A stretch of DNA of 64,000 bases from Parabacteroides goldsteinii DSM 19448 = WAL 12034 (GTDB lineage Bacteria; Bacteroidota; Bacteroidia; Bacteroidales; Tannerellaceae): positions 1,979,480 through 2,043,479 of the forward strand of contig NZ_KQ033913.1 of assembly GCF_000969835.1 (NCBI RefSeq), in the 5' to 3' direction. How positions within the stretch are numbered: position 1 is the stretch's first letter; each line of letters begins with the position of its first letter. Shown here piece after piece: positions 1 through 10,500 of this stretch. Under the pieces are notes generated by a model. That model saw nothing but the letters and a program-made list of their open reading frames with translations. It had not been told where the DNA came from and did no database searches. A program made the translations under genes and the position numbers.

Positions 1-335
1 AGCAGTTTGCAAATCCAGCCACTATCCTTTTTATCCGTTTTGTGCCCGGGAACATACTTGATGTGCCGTGCGTTCACGATCCAGACTTTCATATCAGGAC
101 ATTCAAGAATCTTATAAACCGGCTTCCGGTAAACACCGGTACTTTCCATGGCTACATGCGTAATGCCACTGGATAATAACCATTCTTTTAATTCTGTCAA
201 AGAACTACTGAAGGTCTTGTAACTGCGGGTTTCAGTTTTGAGACCTTCGCCACTTATCGTAGCAACTACCATGTCCTTGTGGACATCTATTCCACAACCC
301 CGGAGGATGACTTGTTCAAAAGGTACTGTTTTCAT
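1..335 (-). CDS. IS110-family transposase, N-terminal fragment (runs off window start)
   Basis: This encodes the first ~111 residues of a DEDD (RuvC-like) transposase, the same as the copy at 62175-63128. The N-terminal GIDVHKD motif carries the first catalytic Asp, and AMESTGVYRKPV carries the conserved Glu. The ATG at 333-335 starts the frame, and the reading frame is open to base 1. IS110 enzymes combine this RuvC-like domain with a C-terminal domain carrying a catalytic serine and are guided by an element-encoded RNA; the C-terminal half is outside the window. Truncation is by the window edge, not necessarily biological. Confidence 0.92.
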   Translation of the reverse strand, partial: MKTVPFEQVILRGCGIDVHKDMVVATISGEGLKTETRSYKTFSSSLTELKEWLLSSGITHVAMESTGVYRKPVYKILECPDMKVWIVNARHIKYVPGHKTDKKDSGWICKL

Positions 336-431
336 TGCATTCGTTTTTTCGAGTGAATGACACTAAAGTAAACAATACCCCCCTATTTACATTCTCTTGG
401 ACGAAATTTATTTCATGGATGTTTCATGATA
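1..431 (-). mobile_element. IS110-family element, copy 1 (5' part; rest outside window)
   Basis: Bases 1-431 are identical to 62794-63224 near the right end of the window, where a fuller IS110 copy lies in the same orientation. Identity stops at 431, where the flanking sequences diverge, so this is probably the outer end upstream of the transposase. About 96 noncoding bases separate the transposase start (335) from this end. No terminal inverted repeat or target duplication can be judged because the other end is outside the window. The neighbouring gene stops at 468, only 37 bases away. Confidence 0.9.
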
Positions 432-467
432 AAATTCAAACTTTATGAATCGGGTGCAAAATAATAG

Positions 468-3400
468 TCATTCACTCAAAAGGATCAGCCATCCGCGTTT
501 CGGATCGACCGGAATCAGATCGGTCGGCGTAAACTCCCGTGCTTTCTGAAAATCGGTAATATCCGGAGCCTGCATACGGACAGACGACGGATTCAGACCT
601 AATTGTTTCCAGTCGATATTCAGTTTAACCTGCTTCTTCGTACTGGAATAATTACCGATCGACAGCAGTGTCTTGCCTTTATTCACGTACGTCGTTACTT
701 TCACATCTTTATCCGAAACGGTCACAACCGGATTCTTTTCCCAGAAGCCGATCATCTGCGCATCCATGATCCCGAATTCATCCCACAGCTTCCAAACATG
801 CCGCGGATTACCAACAACACCTTCAGTATACCAAGGTAAACGATTCGTCATGCCATATTGCATTCCTAACCATTGGTTACCTCCACCATGCAACATATCC
901 CCCATTAAGCCGAAAGGAAGACCGGAGACTTCTACCAGCCAGTTTGCCGGAGACATTTCGTTATACATGAAACTTTCGCCAAACCATACCTTGTCTACGT
1001 AAGGGAAGTACTCTGTATACTGGATAGCCGGTCCACGTGAGAAACCAGTATTCGAATGCAAGTCGATAATACAACCCGGCTTCACCTCTTCCATCGCATG
1101 ACGCATCCGTTTCAGCATGTCACGGCCGAAAGCGACATCATCCAGATACAACCCATCGATGCCGGTATACTGCACTAACCATGCCAATCCTTCCACATAG
1201 TAATTGTACCAACGTGAATCGCCTGTAGCCGTCAAGACAGATGCATCGGCAATGACACCTCTTTTCTCTCCTTTATCAAAATGCTGGTACCACTGAGGAG
1301 TATAATCGGTCACATAATGTTCGCGACACCAAGGGAAACCGCCCCCGTTACCGCCTTGCAAGATTTCATCGCCCAAGCTGCGCAATGCCCAGATTTCCGG
1401 GACAACATTGGTCAACTCGCGGATGGTATAATACAACTTCACCTTACACCCCTTGCCATGCCATTCATCCGCAAAAGCCTTGATGGAATCGGCTGTCATG
1501 AACGGGTAATTAATGAACGGATTCAGGTCGTTGGCATGATGTACGTTGATGATCTTTATACCCGTCTCCACATCTTTGGCCTCCGGTCTGGGAGTACCCC
1601 CATTATGGTAATACCGGTTGGTAAACTGGCTGCGGCTATTTACTTTCTTTACCGGGGTGAGCAGCAAAGAAAAATCGAACGTCAAGTCTTCGCCGATTTT
1701 GAGAGTACGCGCGCCGCTGTATGCCGTCGCCGCTGTCAGGTTACCGTTACGGTTGATACGGAAACCGCCTTTGCCGTTGTTATACCAGCTTTCGGGATAA
1801 GCCGGACGATAAAGATTCAACAGCGGACCGGTATAACTAGCCCCGCGCAGTTCGCAATGGATACCAGCTTTTTCGGAACCACACCAAAAACTGTCGAAAG
1901 GCCACAGCCACGAAGCTCCTTTGTTGGTCGGGATGGAAACGGCAAAATCGTGTACCGTCTTTCCTTGATTATCCCACCCTCCGGAATAATTAGCCGGGGT
2001 TTCCTGCCCAGGCAAACCAAATCCCATGAAATAAGAGGAGGCTTCGCTTTTCATCGGTATCTCAAGACGGATGTCTTCAATCTGCAACTCTTTTTTAGGA
2101 GTGATGGTATAGACATAGTTCATCCAGCCGTCAAACTCCATCGTGCCCGTACAAGCCAGTGCCAAGTCATCATCTTCCGCCTTCCAGGTACCCGATATTT
2201 TTCCTTCGGATCGCCCCGTCAGATCGATCGTCCCGTTCAGCTTCTTTTCTCCCGAAGCTGTACGGATGACAAAGCGCACGGGAGAAGCCAACACTTCCTG
2301 TCCCCACGAGTCGATAGACGACGGCAGGGCGGTCTGCCTGTCGAAAGACACCTCACGCCCCAGGCAGGAAACACGGTTGTCGGTCAACGATATGGCCGTG
2401 TAGCCTTCAGTCGGTTTGTCACTGATTCCCCGGGTTGAGTTGAGCCAACGCAGACGGCTATGACGCCAAAGTTCGCCATCGCCACGGTCTGCCAGCATTT
2501 TACCGGACACTTTCAGCTCTATTTCTACAGGAACAGCATATCCTGTTTCATCTTTTAAAGTAACGATGCCTTTATATGTACCACTGGGTTGGTCTGCTTT
2601 CAGATCCACCCCGAACCATAATGGTTGAACGGCATCCGGAGCTACACTCACCTTTTTGGTAAACGTTTTTCCTTTCGGATTTACTCCATTTATATTGAAG
2701 CAAGTAATCGCTTCCGCCGGAATCAGGTTGTTTCCACTTTTCAAGCCGGATGTTTCATAAGTAACACTCTTCAATTCGTCTTTTGCAGCCCACACACCTA
2801 ACTGGAAGGTGTAATATTCGTTCGGTTGGGCTTTCCCGGTAAACGACGTTTGCAATGGACTTTGCAACCATTTATAAGGAACATCTGCTTTCATACGTAT
2901 AGGCAATGAGCGATCTTCCGGGAAGACGAGAAAGTGTCCGGGATTGGCTTGCCGGTAACTCTCTTTCTCACTGGCCGAAGCTGTAACTTCCATCGGATAG
3001 AAACTGTCGAACTGCGTACGCGATTCTACACGGACGATCGTAGCTTCCGGAAGTTGCCCGACAGAAGATCCGGACGACGTAACGGCCAGCCATTGCCGGT
3101 CAGGTGCCTCTTCCTTCGGATAATATCCCCGGTGATAATTACCATGTCCTTCCTGTACCAGGTAAGGGAGGTAATAAAAGAAATAAGTGCCTTTCTTTTT
3201 GACAGGGCCAAACAGAAGCTCACATTGTTCGTTATTGACTTCCAGTCGCTGGATGTTGGGGATCGTATCTCCCGTCTCTGCATCGACAATCAGAAAACGA
3301 CGGTTCTCCACCTCCTTATCGGGGCGCCGCCAGTCGAAGGATAGCTTGACCGCTTCAGCCGGAGCGTCAACCGCCAGTACGGCACGATGGTTACCCAGAG

Positions 3401-3512
3401 CTTCGTTCCACGGAGTCTCAGCCACTGCATACGTGTAGGGTGCCAGTGCTGTATCCCGGCAACAACCAATCCCTATATAGACAAATAATGCATACAATAA
3501 TAAATGTTTCAT
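468..3512 (-). CDS. Large exported glycosidase-like protein (DUF6067-like), PUL A
   Basis: This is a 1014-aa protein with an N-terminal hydrophobic segment ending near a Cys pair (residues 17-18), so it is exported and may be a surface lipoprotein, though the lipobox is not canonical. The first ~330 residues look like beta-sandwich modules, followed by a long beta-rich region and then a likely TIM-barrel segment at about residues 640-900. An acidic strand motif, GLYLDDVAFGR, lies near residue 785, in the style of catalytic Asp residues in glycosidase barrels. It resembles Bacteroidales proteins annotated as glycoside-hydrolase-domain or DUF6067 proteins; the substrate is unknown. It is the last gene of the PUL A minus-strand run, 20 bases after the GH101-like gene, and its stop lies 36 bases from the IS110 end. 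Confidence 0.75.
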   Translation of the reverse strand: MKHLLLYALFVYIGIGCCRDTALAPYTYAVAETPWNEALGNHRAVLAVDAPAEAVKLSFDWRRPDKEVENRRFLIVDAETGDTIPNIQRLEVNNEQCELLFGPVKKKGTYFFYYLPYLVQEGHGNYHRGYYPKEEAPDRQWLAVTSSGSSVGQLPEATIVRVESRTQFDSFYPMEVTASASEKESYRQANPGHFLVFPEDRSLPIRMKADVPYKWLQSPLQTSFTGKAQPNEYYTFQLGVWAAKDELKSVTYETSGLKSGNNLIPAEAITCFNINGVNPKGKTFTKKVSVAPDAVQPLWFGVDLKADQPSGTYKGIVTLKDETGYAVPVEIELKVSGKMLADRGDGELWRHSRLRWLNSTRGISDKPTEGYTAISLTDNRVSCLGREVSFDRQTALPSSIDSWGQEVLASPVRFVIRTASGEKKLNGTIDLTGRSEGKISGTWKAEDDDLALACTGTMEFDGWMNYVYTITPKKELQIEDIRLEIPMKSEASSYFMGFGLPGQETPANYSGGWDNQGKTVHDFAVSIPTNKGASWLWPFDSFWCGSEKAGIHCELRGASYTGPLLNLYRPAYPESWYNNGKGGFRINRNGNLTAATAYSGARTLKIGEDLTFDFSLLLTPVKKVNSRSQFTNRYYHNGGTPRPEAKDVETGIKIINVHHANDLNPFINYPFMTADSIKAFADEWHGKGCKVKLYYTIRELTNVVPEIWALRSLGDEILQGGNGGGFPWCREHYVTDYTPQWYQHFDKGEKRGVIADASVLTATGDSRWYNYYVEGLAWLVQYTGIDGLYLDDVAFGRDMLKRMRHAMEEVKPGCIIDLHSNTGFSRGPAIQYTEYFPYVDKVWFGESFMYNEMSPANWLVEVSGLPFGLMGDMLHGGGNQWLGMQYGMTNRLPWYTEGVVGNPRHVWKLWDEFGIMDAQMIGFWEKNPVVTVSDKDVKVTTYVNKGKTLLSIGNYSSTKKQVKLNIDWKQLGLNPSSVRMQAPDITDFQKAREFTPTDLIPVDPKRGWLILLSE

Positions 3513-3532
3513 GAAGTTAGAATTTTAAGATA

Positions 3533-5047
3533 TTAAAAACCAGATTTATTACGCCCGGTAGAAGGGATTACCGATACTGCTTCATCCGGCTCGAGCGACA
3601 GTCGGACACATCCGTCGGCACATACTTCACTGCTTTTATAAAAGATACCGGAAGGTGTTATCTTATAAATATCCACGCTTTGCACGTCCGACCAGTCGGG
3701 TGGCAATTGCCAAGACTTGCCGGTATACCCTTTTACAGAGTAGGCCATATATTCCCGTTCGCCACGCCAAAGGACCGGCATGAAAAGGTCATCCTTATCC
3801 CTCAACACCTGTCCATGGTGGATGATGGTAGAATCTTTCAGCGAAACAACCAGGTCGTCGTTGTAGTAAACGACACGATTTCCGCCTTTCCCTACCAACT
3901 TTTCCCGCTTGTAACGGTTCAGGTAAACATAGGACAGCGTTCCCGTATAGAACTGGTAACGGTATTTATCTATCCAGTTGACATCGGGCAAAGATCCGTT
4001 TTCCAAATTACCGAAACAATCTTCACCGCGTCCGCTCATACCAAACAGAAAGCCCAGTTGGAGCTGTTCTTTGGTCAGATCAGGAAATTGCTTGGCAAAA
4101 AGATAAGAAGCACCGCCGGTTGTCATGTAAGCCGGATATTTCATATAATCGCTTTCAGTAGCTTCAAACCACAAATACCACGGACTTACACCGATAAACA
4201 AGTCTTTTCCTTCCCGCAAGCGGTTAAAACTCTCATGGGTTACATCAATACCTCTACTTCTGAAATACCGGAATATTCTTCGCTGATAGTTTTCTTCTTC
4301 CGCCCACGAAATCTTTTCATAAGGATTGTCACGCACAAAGAAAGCATCTATCATAATCGATCCGGCTTCCTGAATAAAAGGCAATAGTTCCAACAAAGCA
4401 TCAATCCTCTTTACTGCATAGCCGCTCTCCCATTCGTTCTTATAACAGACCTGATAGGCTTTACGGTTATTCCAAACTCCAATCTGCATCGGTGTTCCAT
4501 CCGTATTCCGGGAAATAAAACCTTTGGACAAATATTCTTCCCAAAGGGGACTGTCCTCATATGCATCCGTCATATTCACATGGACGCTAATATAAGTATT
4601 ATATTTCCTCGCTTCTTTCGCCAGCCACAACAATGATTCACGTCCGGTGGCATCGCATTCCCTTTTCAAGTGATTATTCACTTCAAACCAGGCAGGATAC
4701 TTATCGTCATGCCCGTTATATTGCCATCCGACCAGATACAATGTCTTCGGAAGTCCTCTCGTTACAGCATCCATCTGTTTAACCAAAGACAAGACCTGCT
4801 CGAAGGTATAACAAAGCACTGGGTCTCCCTTTTCATCCGGATAAGACAACATGATCTTCATTACTTGCATCTGATGGTACGGATGCATATAAGGTTGTTC
4901 GGGACGCATCGTTTTCGTCCAGTCGTATTTCTCTCCGGTGATATTCCGCCAGGATTCGTTCGAAATTCCCTGGGAAAATAATGAATGGTTAACGAACAAA
5001 CATACAAAACACAATAACCAAAAATGAGTTTTCATCATCTTCTTCAT
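3533..5047 (-). CDS. GH101-like exported glycosidase (endo-alpha-N-acetylgalactosaminidase family-like)
   Basis: This 504-aa protein has a signal peptide ending near residue 26 (LFSQ). The core resembles the catalytic barrel of GH101-type enzymes: TYISVHVNMTDAYEDSP at residues 151-167, an IMIDAFF strand with Asp234, and a DVTHESF strand with Glu272. The Asp-Glu pair, 38 residues apart, is my candidate for nucleophile and acid/base by analogy with GH101; this is inference from spacing and strand context. It is much shorter than multidomain GH101 enzymes, having only the barrel and a small C-terminal beta domain. GH101 enzymes release mucin-type O-glycan core disaccharide from protein, so a host glycoprotein target is possible for PUL A. 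It lies 89 bases after the SusE-position lipoprotein, with a hairpin between. Confidence 0.65.
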   Translation of the reverse strand: MKKMMKTHFWLLCFVCLFVNHSLFSQGISNESWRNITGEKYDWTKTMRPEQPYMHPYHQMQVMKIMLSYPDEKGDPVLCYTFEQVLSLVKQMDAVTRGLPKTLYLVGWQYNGHDDKYPAWFEVNNHLKRECDATGRESLLWLAKEARKYNTYISVHVNMTDAYEDSPLWEEYLSKGFISRNTDGTPMQIGVWNNRKAYQVCYKNEWESGYAVKRIDALLELLPFIQEAGSIMIDAFFVRDNPYEKISWAEEENYQRRIFRYFRSRGIDVTHESFNRLREGKDLFIGVSPWYLWFEATESDYMKYPAYMTTGGASYLFAKQFPDLTKEQLQLGFLFGMSGRGEDCFGNLENGSLPDVNWIDKYRYQFYTGTLSYVYLNRYKREKLVGKGGNRVVYYNDDLVVSLKDSTIIHHGQVLRDKDDLFMPVLWRGEREYMAYSVKGYTGKSWQLPPDWSDVQSVDIYKITPSGIFYKSSEVCADGCVRLSLEPDEAVSVIPSTGRNKSGF

Positions 5048-5071
5048 TTTACATTAGTACATTATAGAAAA

Positions 5072-5104
5072 GGCTGTCCGATCTATATGGAGACACGGAC
5101 AGCC
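5072..5104 (-). other. Intra-operon hairpin after the SusC/D/lipoprotein block (PUL A)
   Basis: Perfect 9-bp arms (GGCTGTCCG, 5072-5080, with CGGACAGCC, 5096-5104) surround a 15-base loop, between the lipoprotein stop (5137) and the next start (5047). There is no T-run, so it is more likely an mRNA stability or processing element than a full terminator. PULs B and C have hairpins at the equivalent place. Confidence 0.6.
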
Positions 5105-5136
5105 TCAGGATTTCAGATCTAAGGGTATAAATATAG

Positions 5137-5625
5137 TTACTTATTTAAAGCAGTAACTTGAATTGTCCAATCTTTTTTCGTACCATTAGCAGCTGTCACC
5201 ACATATCTGCGTGTAGTAGAAAAATCACCGGGAGTACCTAATGTCGGAGCTCCGTCCTGCGGAGCTATAACCGCAGCCGTAGAAAGATTGAATTTCCCCA
5301 CAAGATTAGTCAGTGCTACCGTATTGCGAATCGCTTCGGTAAAAGGACCGTCGGCCGCAGGAACCGTAACCGTACAAGTGATCGTTCCGGCTTCCGTATT
5401 GATTACCTTATCACCGACCGTCAATGTAACGACTTTTACAATCGGCTCACCGTTGATCCATTCATCGGTCGGATCTTTATAGCGGAAGTCAAACTTCACA
5501 TCGGTGATGTTCGCTTCCTCAAATGCAGGTAGATCCTCCAAATTGCCTTTCAGACATGAAGAGCATACTAAAACAAGCATTAACAACAGACTATTCTTCA
5601 CCAGTTTTATCATATTCTTTTTCAT
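5137..5625 (-). CDS. Surface lipoprotein, DUF5018-like, in SusE position (PUL A)
   Basis: This 162-aa lipoprotein has a clear lipobox, with the lipidated Cys at about residue 24 (VCSSC). The mature part is a beta-rich Ig/cadherin-like domain ending in the motif YVVTAANGTKKDWTIQV, which is typical of DUF5018-type domains in Bacteroidales surface proteins. It sits directly after SusD (30-base gap), where surface glycan-binding proteins are usually encoded, so glycan binding is a reasonable inference. It is shorter than most SusE/SusF-type proteins and has a single domain. No catalytic motif was seen. Confidence 0.75.
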   Translation of the reverse strand: MKKNMIKLVKNSLLLMLVLVCSSCLKGNLEDLPAFEEANITDVKFDFRYKDPTDEWINGEPIVKVVTLTVGDKVINTEAGTITCTVTVPAADGPFTEAIRNTVALTNLVGKFNLSTAAVIAPQDGAPTLGTPGDFSTTRRYVVTAANGTKKDWTIQVTALNK

Positions 5626-5655
5626 ACTTCATTTATATTAATGATTAATCATCTA

Positions 5656-7515
5656 TTACCAACCCGGATTCTGGGGACCTAAATTAGCATTACGGTCGAT
5701 CTGTCCCTGTGGGATAGGAAGCAGATAACGACGGTCTTCACGGAATTCACGAATATCATTGTCACCGTGGGTCACTTTACCGACATAGAATGATTTACGA
5801 TCATTTGTAATCTCTACATAAGTAGGTATTTCTGTAAATCCGGCAATCTTACCACCCGGTGCTACGCCGTTATTGGCATATCCTCCGTGTTTACCCCAGC
5901 GTAACAGAGTCCAGTAATAATCGTTCTCCATCGGCAGTTCGCAACGGCGTTCCTGTTTGTAGAAGTTCCAGGCTTCCTGCAAATTATTAATCTGTTTAGC
6001 CGGTAATTTACCATGAACAGTACGAGTCTGGTTACAGATAGCTACAGCATCGGCATAGTTACCCTCTCCCATTCCTGCCAACCACAAGATCGCTTCAGCT
6101 TTGTTCAGCAGGACGCGACCGTAACGGGTTACCACATAATGATAATCGGTCGGGGTTCCGGCCAAAACACGAGGTTCTACATTATATACGCCTTTGCGCC
6201 AGTAATAATTAGTTAATCCCATATGAGGACCTAAGCCACCATTTACCTTACGCCACAAGTTACCATTCACGGTTAAATGAATATCTTCATTCCACCAGGT
6301 CGTCCCATCATACACGAAAGTATCATAAAAACGGGCATCACGGTTACTATACATAAGCTCGTTGATAAGCTTATCTCCTTTCGTATTTCCATAAAACAAT
6401 ACTTCTGCCTTTTCCTGATCGATCGCCCAATCAGGGGCCGCCCCCTGGACAAGCGTTACATTATTCTTAAACTGAGTCGATTCGCTCCAAACCACACCTT
6501 GTCCGGTCGCCTCATCGATCACTTCGTAACCGTCTACTAAATTTTGTGTAGGGGCCCACCATAACCAACCGATAAAAGGTTGTCCGCCATTTGTCTGGAA
6601 CAACGGACCGCAGCCATTCTTTACCAGGTTATCATTATTGGTATTGGGCATCACATTCTGTAGCGGTGCTATGGCATCCGTATTCGTATTTGCCTTATCC
6701 CGATAGATAGCAAAAATGATCTCACTGGAATAAGGATCTTTTTCATTGAAGATATTCCCGTAACTGGTTCCTAAAGAAGCACCTTCCACAGCATCAGCCG
6801 CAGCAATGGATGCTTTCAGCCATTCTTTCTTTTTTGCAACATCTGTTTCGTAAGCGGCTGCCTGTAGAGCTATTTCCGATTTAAAGGCATAAGCCATATT
6901 ACGAGACAATTCCCCTGCTTTTACAGAAGTAGGTAAATCAGGAATGGCAGCATCCAAATCGTTCAATATATAAGTATAACTTTCAGTTGTTGTTTTTGTA
7001 GTAGGCATCATCATTCCATTACTGGCCGTATCAGCCGGAGCCAATACGCGATCGACCCATACAAAACGCCCCATCGTACGGGCCTGACGATAATAAAGTA
7101 ATGCACGCAATAACTTGCCTTTCGCTATCAAGTCTTTAGAATCTGCATCCGAAAGGCCTTGACCCGTATATTCAGCCGCTTTCTCGATAATCAGATTGCA
7201 ACGGCGAATATTCCCGAAATCCCCTAATCCTCCATCATCGCTGTACCGGTCTATCTGTTCACGAACGAAACCTATTCCTCCGTTAGAATGAACAGCATTA
7301 CCTGTACGTTCTTCCCAAGTAGTCTGGTTTCCGTTCACATAACCATACATCACATTACTTATCGTTCCGGTAACAAAAGCATCAGCTGTCGATTTAGATC
7401 CCCATACGGTTGCTTCATCATACGTTTCAAAAGGTTGAGTATCCAACACATTACAAGAAGCTACTCCCAGTAAAAGTGACAAGGATGCCAATGATACTAT
7501 ATTCTTTAGTTTCAT
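5656..7515 (-). CDS. SusD/RagB-family nutrient-binding lipoprotein (PUL A)
   Basis: This 619-aa outer-membrane lipoprotein has the lipobox LGVASC with Cys21. SusD proteins form the lid on a SusC barrel and bind the glycan. The N-terminal half carries TPR-like helices (for example around AFKSEIALQAAAYETD). The C-terminal part has the SusD signature with RVLLNKAEAILWLA and ends in YLLPIPQGQIDRN...NPGW, the typical SusD tail. It lies 22 bases after SusC and is probably co-transcribed with it. It is clearly different from the SusD proteins of PULs B and C, so its ligand is likely different. Confidence 0.95.
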   Translation of the reverse strand: MKLKNIVSLASLSLLLGVASCNVLDTQPFETYDEATVWGSKSTADAFVTGTISNVMYGYVNGNQTTWEERTGNAVHSNGGIGFVREQIDRYSDDGGLGDFGNIRRCNLIIEKAAEYTGQGLSDADSKDLIAKGKLLRALLYYRQARTMGRFVWVDRVLAPADTASNGMMMPTTKTTTESYTYILNDLDAAIPDLPTSVKAGELSRNMAYAFKSEIALQAAAYETDVAKKKEWLKASIAAADAVEGASLGTSYGNIFNEKDPYSSEIIFAIYRDKANTNTDAIAPLQNVMPNTNNDNLVKNGCGPLFQTNGGQPFIGWLWWAPTQNLVDGYEVIDEATGQGVVWSESTQFKNNVTLVQGAAPDWAIDQEKAEVLFYGNTKGDKLINELMYSNRDARFYDTFVYDGTTWWNEDIHLTVNGNLWRKVNGGLGPHMGLTNYYWRKGVYNVEPRVLAGTPTDYHYVVTRYGRVLLNKAEAILWLAGMGEGNYADAVAICNQTRTVHGKLPAKQINNLQEAWNFYKQERRCELPMENDYYWTLLRWGKHGGYANNGVAPGGKIAGFTEIPTYVEITNDRKSFYVGKVTHGDNDIREFREDRRYLLPIPQGQIDRNANLGPQNPGW

Positions 7516-7537
7516 AAGTCTATTCTTTATTTAATGA

Positions 7538-10500
7538 TTAAAATCCAAGGTTCAAACTAATGGCATATACACGTTGCATCGGATAATCATAGTTATTTGT
7601 ACTACCATTTTCCGGGTCAAAGCCATATTTCGTAGCAGGTGAAATCGTAAATAAATTCTGACCACTCAACACTACCTGACATTTATAAAGCCATTTAATG
7701 TTCTTCAATAAGACTGAACGGAAATCGTAACCTAACTGAAGTGATTTCAAACGAATATAGCGTCCGTTGACCAGCCAAAAGTCGGAGGTAACATAGTTAT
7801 TATTTCCATTTACACTCGAGTTCATTGCTATTCTCGGAAATTTAGCATCCGTATTATCCGGCATCCAATAATCCAACTGATAAGGATACACCATTGTATA
7901 ACCGCCGGTTGATTGTCCACGTACCACATCTTCAATATACATGTCACGTGAAGTTGCCCCCTGGAATAAGATATTGGCAGAAAATCCTTTATAGGAAAGA
8001 TTGGCATATATACCATAGTTGCCGCGCGGAAAGCTGTTTTTTCCGATACGCCACTGGTCGGCACCATCAATAAATCCGTCACCATTCATATCTTTATAAA
8101 TGATATCACCGGCAACCAGATTGGAAGAACCGTCGCGACGGGGTAAATTCAATGTCTGATCCGAATTTTGATAATATCCCAGATTGGTATAACCCGTACC
8201 ATAATATCCCGTTTGTTGAACCTGTCTTAGATATGGATTTTTTTGATTCGCTAAATCTTCATCCCAGGCTACAGCTACAAGCTGGTCAAAATAAGTAAAG
8301 TTAGCACCCACCTCATAATTGAAATCACCCACGTGGTCTTTCCAGGAGAGATTAAATTCATAACCGGCACGGCGATGTTCACCATTTGATTTAACTTTCG
8401 GAAGAGATAATCCCAATGGATCAGCATACCCTACATTAGACGGAGATGTCAGATAACCGGTTGTTTTCATATAGAAGTAGTCGAAGCTACCGGATAAACG
8501 TTCGCCTAAAGTATTAAAATCGAAACCAATATCCGTAGAATTAATCGTATACCAGGTTATGTCATCACTAATCAAATTACCTTCACTAAAAGTCGGAACA
8601 ATTTTACCATCAATTACATAACCACGTTCTGTCAAACCATAAGATGTCAAATAACTAAACCTACTGACATCGGCCATCCCGACCTGACCATAACTGGCGC
8701 GAAGTTTCAAGAAATTCAATATATTACGTTCCTTCAACGGTTGAAAAAAACCTTCTTCCGACACAGCCCAGGCTGCAGAACCGGAAAAGAAATTACCCCA
8801 GCGACGATCTTTTGGGAACAAGTCACTTCCATCATGACGCAAGGACCCTTCAATATAATATTTTTTCTTATAATTATAAGAAGCCCTGGCCACTAAACCG
8901 GCACTACCTCTCTCCCATTCACTACCACCGTTCTCCATCGTATCAGAAGGACCGGCCCCCATTTGGTCGATCATAAAAATATAATTTTTACGTTTGGCAT
9001 CAAAACCTCGTCCAAAAGCGTAACTTTGTTCATATCCTAATGTGGCTGACACGTTATGCGTTTCGTCCAAAAAGGAACGATTGTAATCTACAAAGTACTG
9101 CATTGTCCACATACGATTGTTGGAAGTTGTATATTGCAAGCTAACAGGAAAATCCGGCCCTTTATTTCCCTCTAAATCATATTGGGGAGCAGTCTTGTTC
9201 CATTCTTTGGTATCATACATTCCATAACGGTAATTACCTCCCACTTTTACCTTCAGTCCTTCCACACCATATACATTCCATTCAGCATTAAAAAGACCGG
9301 TAATCATCTTGTTATCAAACTTAAAATAACCGGATTCAGAAGATACTTCAGCAACAGGATTGTCGTACCCTACATAGATCTGGCCGTCTTTATTATATGC
9401 TAATCCCATAGGTCCCTGATTCTGGATATGCCCCCAGGTTTGCCAGTAGCCGGTTGAATATTGGGAACGTGGAGTTTGCATAGTCGAAATATAACCATCC
9501 AAACCAAATGTCAGTTTCAATCCCAGATCCTTAAACTCCGATACTTCATTCATTCTGACATTGTATCTTTTAAACCATTCCGTATCGGCTTTGTACATCG
9601 ACTTCTGGTCGTATGCCTGAAAAGAAACATAATACTTATTAAATTCCGAACCACCACGTACAGCCAGTGAATGCTTTGTTTCCGGAGTTAAATTACGTAG
9701 CATTATCTTTTGCCAGTCCGTATTCGGATAATTATACGGATCAGATCCTGTACGATATTTTTCTATTTCTTCATCCGTCCAGCGAGGTTCCAGGCCATAC
9801 AGATTACGTACTGTATTATCGAATGATGCCCGTTCGTATGAATCCAGTTTCTTTTCCAAATAGGTCGGTTCACTCCAACTCTGGTTAAAACTATAATCTA
9901 CACGAAGCCCTTTCAAACCGTTCTTCGTTTTTACCACCAATACGCCATTTCCGGCACGTTGTCCGTATACAGCAGCAGCAGCGGCATCCTTCAAAATAGA
10001 CATCGATTCGATATCGTCTGAGTTTAAATTAACAAAGTCATTATACTCAGAAACAAATCCATCGATAACAACAATAGGTGTTCCGCCACCACGAATAGAG
10101 ACAGTAGACTGTTTATTCAAACCACCACCAGCCGAAGTAACGATCAAACCTGTGGCACGCCCAGCCAATGCATCTGTAACATTGGCTACCGGCACGTTTT
10201 TCATTTTCTCCGTATTCACAGTAGACACCGCCGAAGTAAGGTTACGTTTTGAGTTGGTACCATAACCAATCACAACAACTTCCTCCAACGCTTTCGAGTC
10301 TTCCTTTAGTGTAATATTCAATGTCGTTTTATTACCGACAACCACTTCCTGTGTCGTGTAACCGATAAAAGAAATGACTAAAACCGGTGACTTGATATCT
10401 TTCAGGTCCAGAGAAAATTTACCGTTCACATCGGTCGTTGTACCTATACCCGCCTGATCCTTAACCAGGACATTGGCACCGATAACAGGTTCGCCAAAGT

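Noticed and set aside
1281..2438. Long plus-strand open frame (385 codons) inside the PUL A glycosidase-like gene
   Set aside because: It is the antisense shadow of a well-supported minus-strand gene, with no domain-like content or promoter.
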